Assembly (NCBI RefSeq): GCF_022340605.1
Contig: NZ_JAJDNQ010000113.1
Location: 1 to 60,530 of the forward strand
DNA length: 60,530 nucleotides
From: Thiohalocapsa sp.
GTDB taxonomy: Bacteria; Pseudomonadota; Gammaproteobacteria; Chromatiales; Chromatiaceae
Direction of reading: 5' to 3'
In this document: positions 29,093 through 38,493 of the stretch, in pieces
Position numbering within the stretch: the stretch's first letter is position 1
Layout: every line of letters begins with the position of its first letter
Notes under the pieces: generated by a model
Database searches by the model: none
Told to the model about the DNA's origin: nothing
Seen by the model: only the letters and a program-made list of their open reading frames with translations
Made by a program: the position numbers and the translations under genes

Positions 29093-29917
29093 TCAGCGCT
29101 CGCACGCCAGCCCCGTGGGGCGGCGGATGAGCGCGGCCCGCACCGGTGTTTCCCCGTCCACCGCGACAGCGAAGACCTGCATGGTGGCGTCTGCCTGCTG
29201 CCGGCGAGCCAAGTCCATGAGGCCACCGCAGCGGTAGTCGTTGCAGGTGCGCGAGCGCATGCCGCGCGGCAGATTGCAGCCGTGGCGGGTATGAAAGACG
29301 CAGGCGTCCTGATAGGACACCCAGGGCAGCCGGTCGAGGTAGGCGGCAAGCACCTCGCGCGGGCGCAGCGCCGGGTGCCGCGACAGGTAGGCCCGCACCA
29401 CCTCGGGCCGCAGGAAGGCATGCTCCCCGCCCTGCGCACAGCAATGGCCGCGGCAGACGGCGCAGGCGCGCCCGAGCATGGCGACGGTCGCCGCGTCCGC
29501 TGGCGTCGTAGCCTGGCCCACGGACTCCTCCCCGGGCAGGGCGCCGCCGGTATGCCCGGCATCGGGCGCGAGCGCGACGCTGAGCGAGCGCGTGAAATAG
29601 TCGCGGAAGCGGCGCCGGCGCCGCGCCGGGAGCGGCACGAGCCGCCGGGTGTTGGCCGGCAGCAGCGCCGTCGGCTCGGCTCCCTGCGCGGCTGCCACCT
29701 GCCCTGGCGCCGCCGCATCCCCGCCGCCGGGAAACTGCCGGCGCCAGCGCGCCACCGCGGTGCGGGTGCGCCGCAGCGCGCCCGCGAGCGATTGCTGCCG
29801 CCGCCGTAGATGCGTGCGCCGGCACTCCGGGTCGGCACAGATGCTGCCGCACGCACGCTCGTGCACCGTGAGCGCGGTGCCGCAAACGGCGCAGGTGCTG
29901 GCGTGCTCGTACCCCAT
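29093..29917 (-). CDS. Cys-rich conserved hypothetical protein with two metal-binding-like clusters
   Basis: The 274-residue product starts at MGYEHASTCAVCGTALTV; I prefer this ATG at 29917 since the upstream frame is only basic low-complexity sequence. The first cluster, C-x2-C ... C-x3-C-x4-C (TCAVCG, ACGSICADPECRR), resembles a small zinc ribbon. The second, near residue 150, is CAVCRGHCCAQGGEHAFL, followed by ACVFHTRHGCNLPRGMRSRTCNDYRC. This Cys spacing recalls YkgJ-type metal- or cluster-binding proteins, and I recall similar proteins from other gammaproteobacteria without a function. It lies 108 bases upstream of the kinase gene on the same strand. Confidence 0.65.
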   Translation of the reverse strand: MGYEHASTCAVCGTALTVHERACGSICADPECRRTHLRRRQQSLAGALRRTRTAVARWRRQFPGGGDAAAPGQVAAAQGAEPTALLPANTRRLVPLPARRRRRFRDYFTRSLSVALAPDAGHTGGALPGEESVGQATTPADAATVAMLGRACAVCRGHCCAQGGEHAFLRPEVVRAYLSRHPALRPREVLAAYLDRLPWVSYQDACVFHTRHGCNLPRGMRSRTCNDYRCGGLMDLARRQQADATMQVFAVAVDGETPVRAALIRRPTGLACER

Positions 29918-30078
29918 AGAAGTCCATGGTCGAGGCAGCGGGCGGCGAGCACAACCCCGCCGCCGGCGCTTGCGCTCGGCGCGGGACCGCGCGCGAGGCT
30001 GGCGCACACGCCGCGCTGCAAGGGCGGAACGAATGCTGCCATACTGGCCCTCTTAGGCATCGGCTCCGGCGCGCGCCA

Positions 30079-30114
30079 CGGCTCACCCCGCGGCTCACTC
30101 CGCGGCTCACCGAG
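30079..30114. repeat. Three 12-bp tandem repeats
   Basis: Units CGGCTCACCCCG, CGGCTCACTCCG and CGGCTCACCGAG lie directly before the methyltransferase start at 30127, in its 5' leader. They may be a simple replication-slippage product or affect the leader; no known motif is evident. Confidence 0.7.
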
Positions 30115-30126
30115 AAAGACACCGAC

Positions 30127-31611
30127 ATGCTCACCGCCCCCTCCAGCGACGAAGCCCGCCGGTTGCGCGACTTTTTCCTCGCCAGCGGTTATATCGCGTC
30201 CGGCATCCAGGCGCAGCTTGCCGTTCGCATTCCACTGCCCTCGTACTCGCCGCAAATGCCCGCCCTGCTCGCGCGCACCGCCGGTGGGTCGACCTTCGAC
30301 CTTCTCACCCGCTGCTTCTTTCTGGGGCAGCCAGCCTCAGAGGCGGCGGTGGCGGTGCTGCCCGCCGACATTCTGACCCTGTTGCAGCGGTGCGGGCTGT
30401 TGCGCCGGGACGGTGCGTACTGGCGTCCGGCGGCCCTGCTCACACCCTGCGCCGGACTCTGGCTGGCATCCGATACCTTCGACTACCGCGAGACCGCGCA
30501 GGCGCGCGACTACGTGATGCCCATCAACGAGCCAGCGCTGACGCTGCTCGATTTCGCGGTGCCGTGCGATGGCGTCAGCGTGCTGGACCTCTGCAGTGGC
30601 AATCTGATGCACGGGCTCGCCGCCGGCACCGACGCAAAGGTGGTGGGCAGCGACCTGAACCCGCGCGCGGCCCTGTTCGGCGCATTCAACGCCGCGCTCA
30701 ACGCCCGCGACGACGTGACCTGCGTCACCGGCGACCTGTTCGCCCCGGTGGCGGGGGAGCGATTCGACCTCATTCTGAGCAACCCGCCATTCGTGATCTC
30801 GCCCGGCAGCGACCATCCGTTCCGCGAGAGCCCGCTGGATCTGGATGATTTCTCCCGCCGACTCGTCGGCGAGGTGGGTGAACACCTCAACGAGGGCGGC
30901 TTCTGCCAGATCATCTGCGAATGGGTCGAGTTGGAAGGCCAGCCGTGGCAAGAGCGGCTGACAGACTGGTTCGCACGATCCGGCTGCGACGCCTGGGTGC
31001 TCGCCGCCAACCGGCAACTGCCGCAAACCTACGCCCGCGAGTGGGTGGTCGAGACCAGCCACGAGCCTGGTCCGCCGGCGCCGCAGCGCTATGCGGCGTG
31101 GCTGGAGCATCTGACCGCTCGGGGCGTGACGGCGGTGCACGGCGGACTCATCTCCCTGCGCCGGCGCACCGGAGGCGAGAACTGGATCAGCTTCAGCCGC
31201 ATCGAAGCAGGACTGCCGGGCAAGCCCATCGGCGCGGCGGTGCGCCAGGGCTTCCGCAATCGCGACTTCCTGCATGCCCACCCGAGCGACGCCGCTATCC
31301 TCGATGCGGGGCTCGTCATCACGCCCGGGGCGCGGCTGGAGTCCAAGGCCGTATGGCGCGGTGGGTCCTGGCACCCGGATGCGATGGTCCTGAGCGTGGA
31401 CGACGGCGTGCCGGTGCGCCTGGGTCTGGACGCCAATGTGATCGCGCTGATGGAGCGCCTGGAGCAATTTCCGACCCTGGGCGGGACGATTGCCGATTTC
31501 GCCCGCGCCCAGGGTCTGCCGATAGCGGACATCCAGGGTCAGTGCCTCGGCATCCTGCGCCGGTTGCTGGAGCAGGGCTGCCTGATGCCGCGTACACCCT
31601 CGGGGACCTGA
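30127..31611 (+). CDS. Class I SAM-dependent methyltransferase, PrmC/N6-adenine-like
   Basis: The 494-residue product has a central Rossmann methyltransferase domain (about residues 135-300): motif I VSVLDLCSGNLMHGLAA, motif II VVGSDLNPRA, and the catalytic motif IV LSNPPFV (NPPF type), which is used by enzymes that methylate amide or amino nitrogens in protein, RNA or DNA. An N-terminal helical domain (1-130) and a C-terminal winged-helix-like region (about 400-490, LEQFPTLGGTIADFARAQ) flank it. The substrate is unknown. It reads away from the Cys-rich gene. Confidence 0.88.
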   Translation: MLTAPSSDEARRLRDFFLASGYIASGIQAQLAVRIPLPSYSPQMPALLARTAGGSTFDLLTRCFFLGQPASEAAVAVLPADILTLLQRCGLLRRDGAYWRPAALLTPCAGLWLASDTFDYRETAQARDYVMPINEPALTLLDFAVPCDGVSVLDLCSGNLMHGLAAGTDAKVVGSDLNPRAALFGAFNAALNARDDVTCVTGDLFAPVAGERFDLILSNPPFVISPGSDHPFRESPLDLDDFSRRLVGEVGEHLNEGGFCQIICEWVELEGQPWQERLTDWFARSGCDAWVLAANRQLPQTYAREWVVETSHEPGPPAPQRYAAWLEHLTARGVTAVHGGLISLRRRTGGENWISFSRIEAGLPGKPIGAAVRQGFRNRDFLHAHPSDAAILDAGLVITPGARLESKAVWRGGSWHPDAMVLSVDDGVPVRLGLDANVIALMERLEQFPTLGGTIADFARAQGLPIADIQGQCLGILRRLLEQGCLMPRTPSGT

Positions 31612-31782
31612 GGGGCTGGCAAGAAACCTGGTCGCGGCTTCGATTTCGGTGCCCGGCGCAGTCGGGCCGGCGCAGGGTGCCTGACGATCAGGCGGCTATG
31701 TCAAGCACCACGTCGGGCTTCGCTTCTCATCCTGCCTCATAGAAACCCCACGGCGTGGCCACGGAACACAAGCGGCTCCGGG

Positions 31783-32400
31783 TCAGGATTTCAGCCGGTC
31801 CCAGTGCAGCCTGCGCTTCGCCACATCGAGCCCCGTTTGCAGGTAGCCCCGATAGCGCTCCGCGGCATGCTCCGGCTCGTGAATGACGCCCGCGGCCATC
31901 ACCGCACCGCGAATGATCTGGGCAGTCACATGCTCCGCGGGCTCCACCGTCAGCACCTCCGGCGGGGCAATACTGCCACCGGTGAAGAAGGTGGCCAGCG
32001 CCACGAGTCCGGCGGGTGTAGCGTACTCCGTTGCATCGGCGGCGTCCTTTGCTGCGCGACGGCGCGCGTCGGTCGGCTCGCGCACCCATTCGAGCGCCGC
32101 CGACAACGCGACCGCATCCGGCTCCGGCAGTGGATCAGCCTGCACCTCACGCGCGCACAGGTAGCCCCACCACACTGCCTCGCGCTTCGGCAAGGCGCAC
32201 GCCATGAAGGTGACGGCGTCCACGAATTGCTCCTGCTCGATCAGCGCGGCCAGAAACTCCTTTGCCGACATCCCCTCTCTCAGCAGCGACGACTGGTTGA
32301 CATCGAGCCCCAGTTGACCGCACACGGCGCGCGCCTGCTCCGGCAGCAGCGGCCGCGCCCCGGCACCCTGCGTGCGCGACGGCGATTCATTGCTGGTCAT
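31783..32400 (-). CDS. VgrG-linked protein of the DUF6931 type
   Basis: The 205-residue cytosolic product has no signal peptide. Its core (CALPKREAVWWGYLCAREV, ALEWVREPTDARRRAAKDAAD, TPAGLVALATFFTGGSIAPPEV, AAERYRGYLQTGLDVAKRRLHW) matches, as I remember it, DUF6931, a family found beside vgrG genes in T6SS loci. Its stop-to-start spacing to vgrG is 14 bases, so it is translated from the same message. A role as adaptor or chaperone for VgrG cargo is a reasonable inference; it has no toxin motif I can see. Confidence 0.65.
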   Translation of the reverse strand: MTSNESPSRTQGAGARPLLPEQARAVCGQLGLDVNQSSLLREGMSAKEFLAALIEQEQFVDAVTFMACALPKREAVWWGYLCAREVQADPLPEPDAVALSAALEWVREPTDARRRAAKDAADATEYATPAGLVALATFFTGGSIAPPEVLTVEPAEHVTAQIIRGAVMAAGVIHEPEHAAERYRGYLQTGLDVAKRRLHWDRLKS

Positions 32401-32414
32401 TGCCGTTGGCTCCC

Positions 32415-34400
32415 TCAGTTGATCATCGTGAGACCGCCCTTCAGCGTCAGCATGCCATCGCCCTTCACCGTGGTCATCACGCCCTTCACATCCACCGTCA
32501 CCTGCCCTTCGATCTTGATCATCATGCCCTTGATGGTCACACCCATCTGATCGACCTTGACACTGCTCTGCCCCACCTTGAGCTCGATGGACTGCATCGC
32601 ATCCGTGGTGCTCTTGCCGAGGCTCAGCTTGGTGGTCTGATTGCCCATTTCGAGCGTCAGGTCGTCGTTACCCATGCCCAGCTCGACCTTGCGGTTCCCC
32701 ATCTTGATGGTGACCGTTTCATTGCCTTGGCTGAGCTCTTCGGTGCGATTGCCCTGCTTGATGGTGATCTTTTCGTTGCCCTGGGTGACCACCTCGGTGC
32801 GGTTCTGCTTGACCTCGATGGTCTGGTTGTTCATCACCACCAGATCATCATCGTGCTCGACCATGCGATGAAAATCCTTCTCCGCATGGAAATAGACGTC
32901 TTCCGAGCCCTTCTTGTCCTCGAAGCGCAGCTCATTGAAATTGTCGGCACCGCCGCCCTTCGAGCTGCGGGTCTTCACGCCGCTTTGCGTCTGGTTCGAC
33001 GGCAATCCGTAAGGGGGCATCTGGTCGGCGTTGTACACCGAGCTCACCACCAGGGGCCGGTCGGGATCGCCCTCGAGGAAGCTCACCACCACTTCCTGGC
33101 CGATGCGGGGTATGGCAACCGCGCCCCATTGCTTGCCGGCCCAGCCGTACGCGACCCGCATCCAGCAGGAGCTGTTTTCGTCCTTCTTGCCATAGCGGTC
33201 CCAATGGAACTGGACCTTGATGCGCCCGTACTTATCGGTCCATATCTCTTCGCCCGACTTGCCGACCACCACCGCCGTCTGCAGCCCATGGATGGCGGGT
33301 TTGGGCGTGATACGTGGCGGCCGAAACGGCTGATTGGCCGGAATCACCTGGAATGACGAGCGGTAGGGTGGGCCGTTTTCCTGCCGCCCCGTCGAGATGA
33401 ACTCGTTAGAGCGCAAGTGATGGACGGCGGATGTCACCAGATATTCCTGGTTCTGCTCGCGCCACGGGTGGTCGGCGAGCGTGAACAGGCTGCCTACCGC
33501 GATCCCGCGCGAGACGCCCTGACCATAGCCCAAGGCATGGTCCGACTGGAGCTCTTCCACGTGCACGCGCGCGTAACCGTTGGCGTCCTCGCTCTTGTCG
33601 TATTCGCCCGGGTAGTCGTAGATCTCGAGATCGTTGTGCTCGTGCTGGAGGTGGTTGGCGACCTGGCCCAGCAACTCGGAGCGAGGGCTCGTGAAGTCGT
33701 AGTCGTCGTGCGCAAACGCGCCCGAGCGCAGCGTGGTCGCGCGGTTCCAGTCGAAGATGTAGTCCTGCTCCCGAACCGCAATCTCATCGGGTAGGTGGTA
33801 GGGGATCTGCTCATGCCCGGGGAAAGGCTCGTGCGCGCCGTAGGCATCGGCGAGCACGAGCGTGTGCTTCCCGTCGCGGTGCTTGAAGAAATAATAGATG
33901 CCGTACTGTTCCATCAGACGGGAGACGAAATTGAAATGCGTCTCGCGATACTGCACACAGTATTCGCGGGTCGGATAGTTACCGCTCAGCGCATCCTCGA
34001 AGTCCGTGAATCCGGCATCGCGAAACACCTTCTTGATGATGTCCGGCACCGTCATCTCCTGAAAGATCTTGCAGTCGGAGCTGCGCGTCAGGAGCCAAAA
34101 CCAGGGCACCAGGGTTGCACGATAGCGGCAGAAACGGTCTTCATGCCCGGCGTGAGAGAAGCGGCTGCATATCCCGTTGAACCAACGACTGCTGCCGTCA
34201 AGCAAGTGCAGCGACACGGTCATCGGCTGACCGAGGACGCGGGACGCGGCAATCTCGAAATCTTCGCTGATGAGATCGAGCTGGCAATCGAATGGGCTGC
34301 TCAGTCGCTCCGTGGCCGTCATGCCCTTGAGGAGGAGGGTATCCGCCGGGAGCGGGGTCTTCACCGAGATGACACGCTCGGTTTGAGTGAAAGACGCCAT
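32415..34400 (-). CDS. vgrG: T6SS spike protein VgrG/TssI
   Basis: The 661-residue product forms the trimeric spike on the Hcp tube. The N-terminal gp27-like part (1-370) contains LSSPFDCQLDLISED, YRATLVPWFWLLTRSSDCKIFQ and FNFVSRLMEQYGIYYFFKH. The gp5 OB-fold follows (WTDKYGRIKVQFHWDRYG, SCWMRVAYGWAGKQWGA, GDPDRPLVV). The C-terminal beta-helix needle (about 490-661) shows the repeating x-G-N-x-T/E pattern (QGNEKITIKQGN, MGNRKVELGMGN). There is no evolved effector extension. It is divergent from tssA and starts a two-gene unit with the DUF6931-like gene. Confidence 0.96.
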   Translation of the reverse strand: MASFTQTERVISVKTPLPADTLLLKGMTATERLSSPFDCQLDLISEDFEIAASRVLGQPMTVSLHLLDGSSRWFNGICSRFSHAGHEDRFCRYRATLVPWFWLLTRSSDCKIFQEMTVPDIIKKVFRDAGFTDFEDALSGNYPTREYCVQYRETHFNFVSRLMEQYGIYYFFKHRDGKHTLVLADAYGAHEPFPGHEQIPYHLPDEIAVREQDYIFDWNRATTLRSGAFAHDDYDFTSPRSELLGQVANHLQHEHNDLEIYDYPGEYDKSEDANGYARVHVEELQSDHALGYGQGVSRGIAVGSLFTLADHPWREQNQEYLVTSAVHHLRSNEFISTGRQENGPPYRSSFQVIPANQPFRPPRITPKPAIHGLQTAVVVGKSGEEIWTDKYGRIKVQFHWDRYGKKDENSSCWMRVAYGWAGKQWGAVAIPRIGQEVVVSFLEGDPDRPLVVSSVYNADQMPPYGLPSNQTQSGVKTRSSKGGGADNFNELRFEDKKGSEDVYFHAEKDFHRMVEHDDDLVVMNNQTIEVKQNRTEVVTQGNEKITIKQGNRTEELSQGNETVTIKMGNRKVELGMGNDDLTLEMGNQTTKLSLGKSTTDAMQSIELKVGQSSVKVDQMGVTIKGMMIKIEGQVTVDVKGVMTTVKGDGMLTLKGGLTMIN

Positions 34401-34987
34401 AGTCGCGGACTCCGTTACTGTTGGACGCCGATGCGCTCACGCTTGCCGCACCACTGGCGCCGGGTGCCAGCGCCGTCGTCGGCGAGCCTTGACGGCGGCG
34501 AGGACATCCGCGGCCAGCCGGTGCAGCCGCCAGTCATTCCACCCATGACGACATAGGGCGTACAGCCAAGGATGGACCGGGGAACAGTATGACAGTTGCG
34601 GTGCCGCACTCAACCAAGGCGCGCCATCGGGCCGACAGGGGTGGCAACGGACCGACATCGCCACCGCGCCGCCGAGACCGGAACGGGCGGCACAGGCTCC
34701 GGGCGCCGTCGGCTAGAGGCGGCGGATACGAGCCCCGGCAGCCATCCCCCGGCGAAGGCCGTTGGTGCCCGCGACTGTGAAGTTTGTCACCTTGTGGGCT
34801 GGTAGGCGCCTCCACTATCATCGCATGCGGGTTTTTGCCAAGCATCTGGTCAGGTCACTCCGCACACGCGGGCCGAGGCTATGAACCGCTGATGCAAAGA
34901 TCGTAGCCCTATCCTCGCCCCACGCTTTCCCGCGGCCGCGGCTGGCCAGCGACCTTAGCGTGCTCAGAGCGGAGGTCCAGATTGTTG
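34401..34987. other. Divergent promoter region between vgrG and tssA
   Basis: These 587 bases hold no credible gene. They must contain promoters for both T6SS units. A candidate vgrG promoter lies at 34586-34613. On the tssA side GGAGG at 34971 is the ribosome binding site. TTGTCA at 34784 resembles a -35 box but has no -10 partner at the right spacing. No sigma-54 GG-N10-GC element was convincing. Confidence 0.5.
34586..34613 (-). promoter_or_regulatory. Candidate sigma-70 promoter for vgrG
   Basis: On the minus strand TTGAGT (34613-34608) and CATACT (34591-34586) are separated by 16 bases. The leader to the vgrG ATG would be about 180 bases. Both hexamers are imperfect, so this is a candidate only. 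Confidence 0.3.
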
Positions 34988-36103
34988 ATGAACTTGGAAG
35001 AACTGCTCACACCGGTAGCCCCGGACACCCCCTGCGGAGAGGACCTTGAATACGGAGCCGTCGACGAGCTGACGCGCGCCGCGCAGACAGTCCCGGAGCA
35101 GCAAATCGGCGACACGGTGGTGCCGGCGCAGGAGCCGGAATGGGACGCGGTGCGCCGTCAGGCACTGGACGCCTGCAAGCAGACCAAGGACTTACGGGTC
35201 GTCGTCATACTCCTCAACGCGGCAACGCGCACGCAGGGCTGGCCCGGCTTCACCGCGTCGCTGACGTTTCTCGACGGTCTTCTGGAGCGCTTCTGGGCGG
35301 ACGTGCACCCACAGCTCGATCCGGACGAGCCCGACGACTTCACCATGCGTGTCAACGTGATCGCCTCCCTGGCGGACGCGGCCAGCACGCTCACCTATCT
35401 GCGTGAGGCGCCGCTGGTGCAGTCGGTGATGGGGCGCTTCTCGCTGCGCGACATCCTGGTGGCCGAGGGCGAGGCCAGCCATCCGGCGGACAGCGAAGAA
35501 TCGCCGCCAGACCGCCAGCTCATCGACGCGGCCATCCGCGCGGCGGACGCGGAGGCGCTGGAGCAAACCAACACGGCGGTTACCGATGCCGTGGCGACGC
35601 TGGGCGCACTCGAAAGCCGGCTGATGAGCCTGGTGGGCGCCGCCTCCGCGCCCGACTTGTCGCCGCTGTCGGCGCTGCTCGCGCGCGCCCGCAAGGCCCT
35701 GGCCGAGGGCTTGGCACTGCGCCCGGACATCGCCGGCGAGTCGGCCCCGGAGAGCACGGGCGACACTGCCGCTCAGGCAACCGAAACCGCCGCTCATCCA
35801 CAGCGCGGCGCCCCCATTGCCAGGCCCATCGCCGGTCCCATTGCCGGCCCCGACGACGTGCGACGCGCCCTCGAAGAAATCTGTTCGTACTACCGAAAGC
35901 ACGAGCCGTCCAGCCCGATCCCGATTCTGCTGGAGCGCGCATTGCGCCTGATCTCCCAAGACTTCGAGTCGCTTATCAAAGACTTGGCGCCAGATGGCCT
36001 GACGGCCATACAGCGCCTGCGCGGTCCCACCGCGGATGACGGCGACAACAGCACCGGCGGCGGCAGCGCCGGCACGGGCGGCAGCAAGTCGTCGGGTTGG
36101 TGA
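34988..36103 (+). CDS. tssA: T6SS baseplate/sheath-priming protein TssA
   Basis: The 371-residue product caps the growing sheath and tube. The ImpA_N domain (about 1-130) shows LLTPVAPDTPCGEDLEY, KDLRVVVILLNAATRTQGWPGF and LERFWADVHPQLDPDEPDD. The C-terminal region (about 290-350) has EEICSYYRKHEPSSPIPILLERA and DFESLIKDLAPDGL, the short-TssA type seen with H1-like systems. Two TTG codons lie just upstream in frame; I chose the ATG, 12 bases after GGAGG, but a TTG start at 34985 would have better spacing. Confidence 0.93.
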   Translation: MNLEELLTPVAPDTPCGEDLEYGAVDELTRAAQTVPEQQIGDTVVPAQEPEWDAVRRQALDACKQTKDLRVVVILLNAATRTQGWPGFTASLTFLDGLLERFWADVHPQLDPDEPDDFTMRVNVIASLADAASTLTYLREAPLVQSVMGRFSLRDILVAEGEASHPADSEESPPDRQLIDAAIRAADAEALEQTNTAVTDAVATLGALESRLMSLVGAASAPDLSPLSALLARARKALAEGLALRPDIAGESAPESTGDTAAQATETAAHPQRGAPIARPIAGPIAGPDDVRRALEEICSYYRKHEPSSPIPILLERALRLISQDFESLIKDLAPDGLTAIQRLRGPTADDGDNSTGGGSAGTGGSKSSGW

Positions 36104-36403
36104 CCGTCCTTTGCTCCGAAGCCCCCATGCAACGCCGGAGTTCTCCCGTGCTAATCTCGGCAAATCCCCTACTTTCGAGCACGGGAGTCATGTATCGCGA
36201 ACGCGCTCATAACCGCGACCGACGACTGCCGGCGCCCGCGGCACCGGCCGCCGCCGTCGCGCCAGGGACGAGGTCGCTGCCGCGTCGCACTGCGCCGGCC
36301 ATTGCCGGCAGCAGACGGCCGGGCAAGCGGCAGCAGCTATCGATCGCGGGGCTTCGCAGCAATTCCCCGTGAATCACATCAACCAGCGAAGCGAGGCTAG
36401 ACC
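36104..36403. other. Gap between tssA and tssB
   Basis: Three hundred bases of GC-rich sequence without a supportable gene. The open frame here is Arg/Ala-rich and has no plausible protein features. It may carry a promoter for the tssB-clpV block. No hairpin terminator was noticed. Confidence 0.5.
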
Positions 36404-36949
36404 GTGGCCCAGAGTAGCCAGAAATTCATTGCCAGGAACCGCGCACCGCGCGTGCAGATCGAGTACGACGTCGAGCTCTACGGCGCCGAGAAGAAAGTCC
36501 AGTTGCCGTTCGTCCAGGGCGTCATGGCGGACCTGTCCGGCAAGCCCGCCGAGGCGCTGCCGCCGGTTGCGGACCGCAAGTTCCTGGACATTGACGTAGA
36601 CAACTTCGACGACCGGCTCAAGTCCATGAAGCCCCGCGTCGCCTTTCAGGTGCCCAACACGCTCACCGGCGAAGGCAACCTCAACGTAGACATCACGTTC
36701 GAGAGCATGGACGACTTCTCACCCGCCGCCGTCGCCCGCAAGGTGGATTCGCTGAACAAGCTGCTGCAAGCCCGCGAGCAGCTCTCCAACCTGGTCACCT
36801 ACATGGACGGCAAGTCCGGCGCCGAGGAGCTGATCTCGAAGGTGCTGTCCGACCCGACCCTGCTGCAATCCCTCGCCTCGGCAGCAAAACCTGCCGACGA
36901 CGGCGATGCGGCGACAGCCGGGCAGGCATCCGAAGAGAAGGAGGGTTGA
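36404..36949 (+). CDS. tssB: T6SS contractile sheath small subunit TssB
   Basis: The 181-residue product starts at a GTG after a GAGG box. It has the family start QKFIARNRAPRVQIEYDVE, the LPFVQGVMADLSG strand and the VDNFDDRLKSMKPRVAFQVPN segment, which interlock with TssC to make the sheath. The length is slightly above usual because of an acidic Ala-rich tail. tssC begins three bases after the stop. Confidence 0.96.
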   Translation: MAQSSQKFIARNRAPRVQIEYDVELYGAEKKVQLPFVQGVMADLSGKPAEALPPVADRKFLDIDVDNFDDRLKSMKPRVAFQVPNTLTGEGNLNVDITFESMDDFSPAAVARKVDSLNKLLQAREQLSNLVTYMDGKSGAEELISKVLSDPTLLQSLASAAKPADDGDAATAGQASEEKEG

Positions 36950-36952
36950 TCC

Positions 36953-38458
36953 ATGGCCGAAGCAGAAGCCCAAGCGCAGACCGAGGCCCAGGCGGAAGCC
37001 GGCGCGTTCGAGCCGAGTGAATTCAGCGCATTGCTCGAAAAGGAGTTCCGGCCGAAGACCGACCGCGCCAAGGAGGCGGTCACGACGGCCGTGCAGACCC
37101 TGGCCCAGCAGGCCCTGGCAAGCACGGTCACCGTCTCCGCCGACGTGATCAACACCATCGAGGCGCTGATTGCGCAAATCGACGCCAAGCTCAGCGAGCA
37201 GGTCAACAAGATCATGCACCACGAGGACTTCCAAAAGCTGGAAGGCGCGTGGCGCGGCCTGCACTACATGGTGAACAACACCGAAACGGACGAGATGCTC
37301 AAGATCAAGGTCATGAACGTCTCGAAGAAGGACCTGCACAAGACACTCAAGAAGTTCAAGGGCACCGCCTGGGACCAGAGCCCGATCTTCAAGAAGCTCT
37401 ACGAGCAGGAGTACGGCCAATTCGGCGGCGAGCCGTTCGGCTGCCTGGTGGGCGACTACGACTTCGACCACAGCCCGCCGGATGTCGAGCTCCTCGGCGA
37501 GATGGCCAAGATCTCCGCCGCGATCCACGCACCCTTCATCGCCGCGGCGAACCCGACGGTGATGGGCATGGATTCCTGGCAGGAGCTCGCCAATCCGCGC
37601 GACCTGACCAAGATCTTCCAGACCGCCGAATACGCGGCCTGGCGCTCGCTGCGCGAGTCCGAGGACTCACGCTACGTCGCCCTCACCATGCCGCGCTTCC
37701 TGGCACGCATCCCGTACGGCGCGAAGACCGATCCGGTGGAGGAGTTCAACTTCGAGGAAGACACCGAGGGCGCGGAGCACAACAAGTACTGTTGGGCCAA
37801 TTCCGCCTACGCCATGGCCACCAACATCAACCGCTCGTTCAAGTTCTTCGGCTGGTGCTCGCGTATTCGCGGCGTTGAGTCGGGCGGTGCGGTGGAAGGG
37901 CTGCCGACGCACACCTTCCCCACCGATGACGGTGGTGTCGACATGAAATGCCCCACCGAGATCGCCATCAGCGACCGGCGCGAGGCGGAACTGGCGAAGA
38001 ACGGCTTCATGCCGCTGATTCACAAGAAAAACTCGGATTTCGCAGCCTTCATCGGGGCGCAGTCGCTGCAGAAGCCGTTCGAATACGACGACCCGGACGC
38101 CACCGCCAATGCCAACCTCGCGGCCCGCCTGCCATACCTGTTCGCGACCTGCCGCTTCGCGCACTACCTCAAGTGCATCGTGCGCGACAAGGTCGGCTCG
38201 TTCAAGGAAAGGGGCGACATGCAGCGCTGGCTCAACAACTGGATCATGCAATACGTGGATGGCAATCCCGGGACGTCGAGCGAGGAGACCAAGGCGCGCA
38301 AGCCATTGGCGGCCGCAGAGGTACAGGTGGAAGAGGTGGAGGGGAACCCCGGTTACTACACCTCGAAGTTCTTCCTGCGCCCGCATTACCAGCTCGAGGG
38401 CTTGACCGTCTCTCTGCGCCTGGTCTCGAAACTGCCATCGGCGAAGGGTGGCGGTTGA
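36953..38458 (+). CDS. tssC: T6SS contractile sheath large subunit TssC
   Basis: The 501-residue product forms the sheath with TssB. Hallmarks are LEGAWRGLHYMVNNTETDEMLKIKV (near residue 95), FGCLVGDYDFDH, FIAAANPTVMGMDSW, ARIPYGAKTDPVEEFNFEE and the C-terminal NPGYYTSKFFLRPHYQLEGLTVSLRLVSKLP, which ClpV-driven disassembly acts on. Family length is normal. Confidence 0.97.
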   Translation: MAEAEAQAQTEAQAEAGAFEPSEFSALLEKEFRPKTDRAKEAVTTAVQTLAQQALASTVTVSADVINTIEALIAQIDAKLSEQVNKIMHHEDFQKLEGAWRGLHYMVNNTETDEMLKIKVMNVSKKDLHKTLKKFKGTAWDQSPIFKKLYEQEYGQFGGEPFGCLVGDYDFDHSPPDVELLGEMAKISAAIHAPFIAAANPTVMGMDSWQELANPRDLTKIFQTAEYAAWRSLRESEDSRYVALTMPRFLARIPYGAKTDPVEEFNFEEDTEGAEHNKYCWANSAYAMATNINRSFKFFGWCSRIRGVESGGAVEGLPTHTFPTDDGGVDMKCPTEIAISDRREAELAKNGFMPLIHKKNSDFAAFIGAQSLQKPFEYDDPDATANANLAARLPYLFATCRFAHYLKCIVRDKVGSFKERGDMQRWLNNWIMQYVDGNPGTSSEETKARKPLAAAEVQVEEVEGNPGYYTSKFFLRPHYQLEGLTVSLRLVSKLPSAKGGG

Positions 38459-38468
38459 CTTGAGGGAA

Positions 38469-38493
38469 GCCGTCGTCGGGCACCGACGACGGC
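38469..38493 (+). terminator. Perfect hairpin between tssC and hcp
   Basis: An 11-bp perfect stem (GCCGTCGTCGG / CCGACGACGGC) with a three-base loop starts ten bases after the tssC stop. No T-run follows. It may work as a partial terminator or as an mRNA processing/stabilising structure that lets hcp, needed in large amounts, be expressed at a different level from tssBC. Confidence 0.6.

Noticed and set aside
34784..34821. TTGTCA and TATCAT as a tssA promoter
   Set aside because: The spacing of about 26 bases is too long for sigma-70.
36097..36372. Small open frame between tssA and tssB
   Set aside because: Arg/Ala/Pro-rich with no ribosome binding site or structure; judged non-coding.
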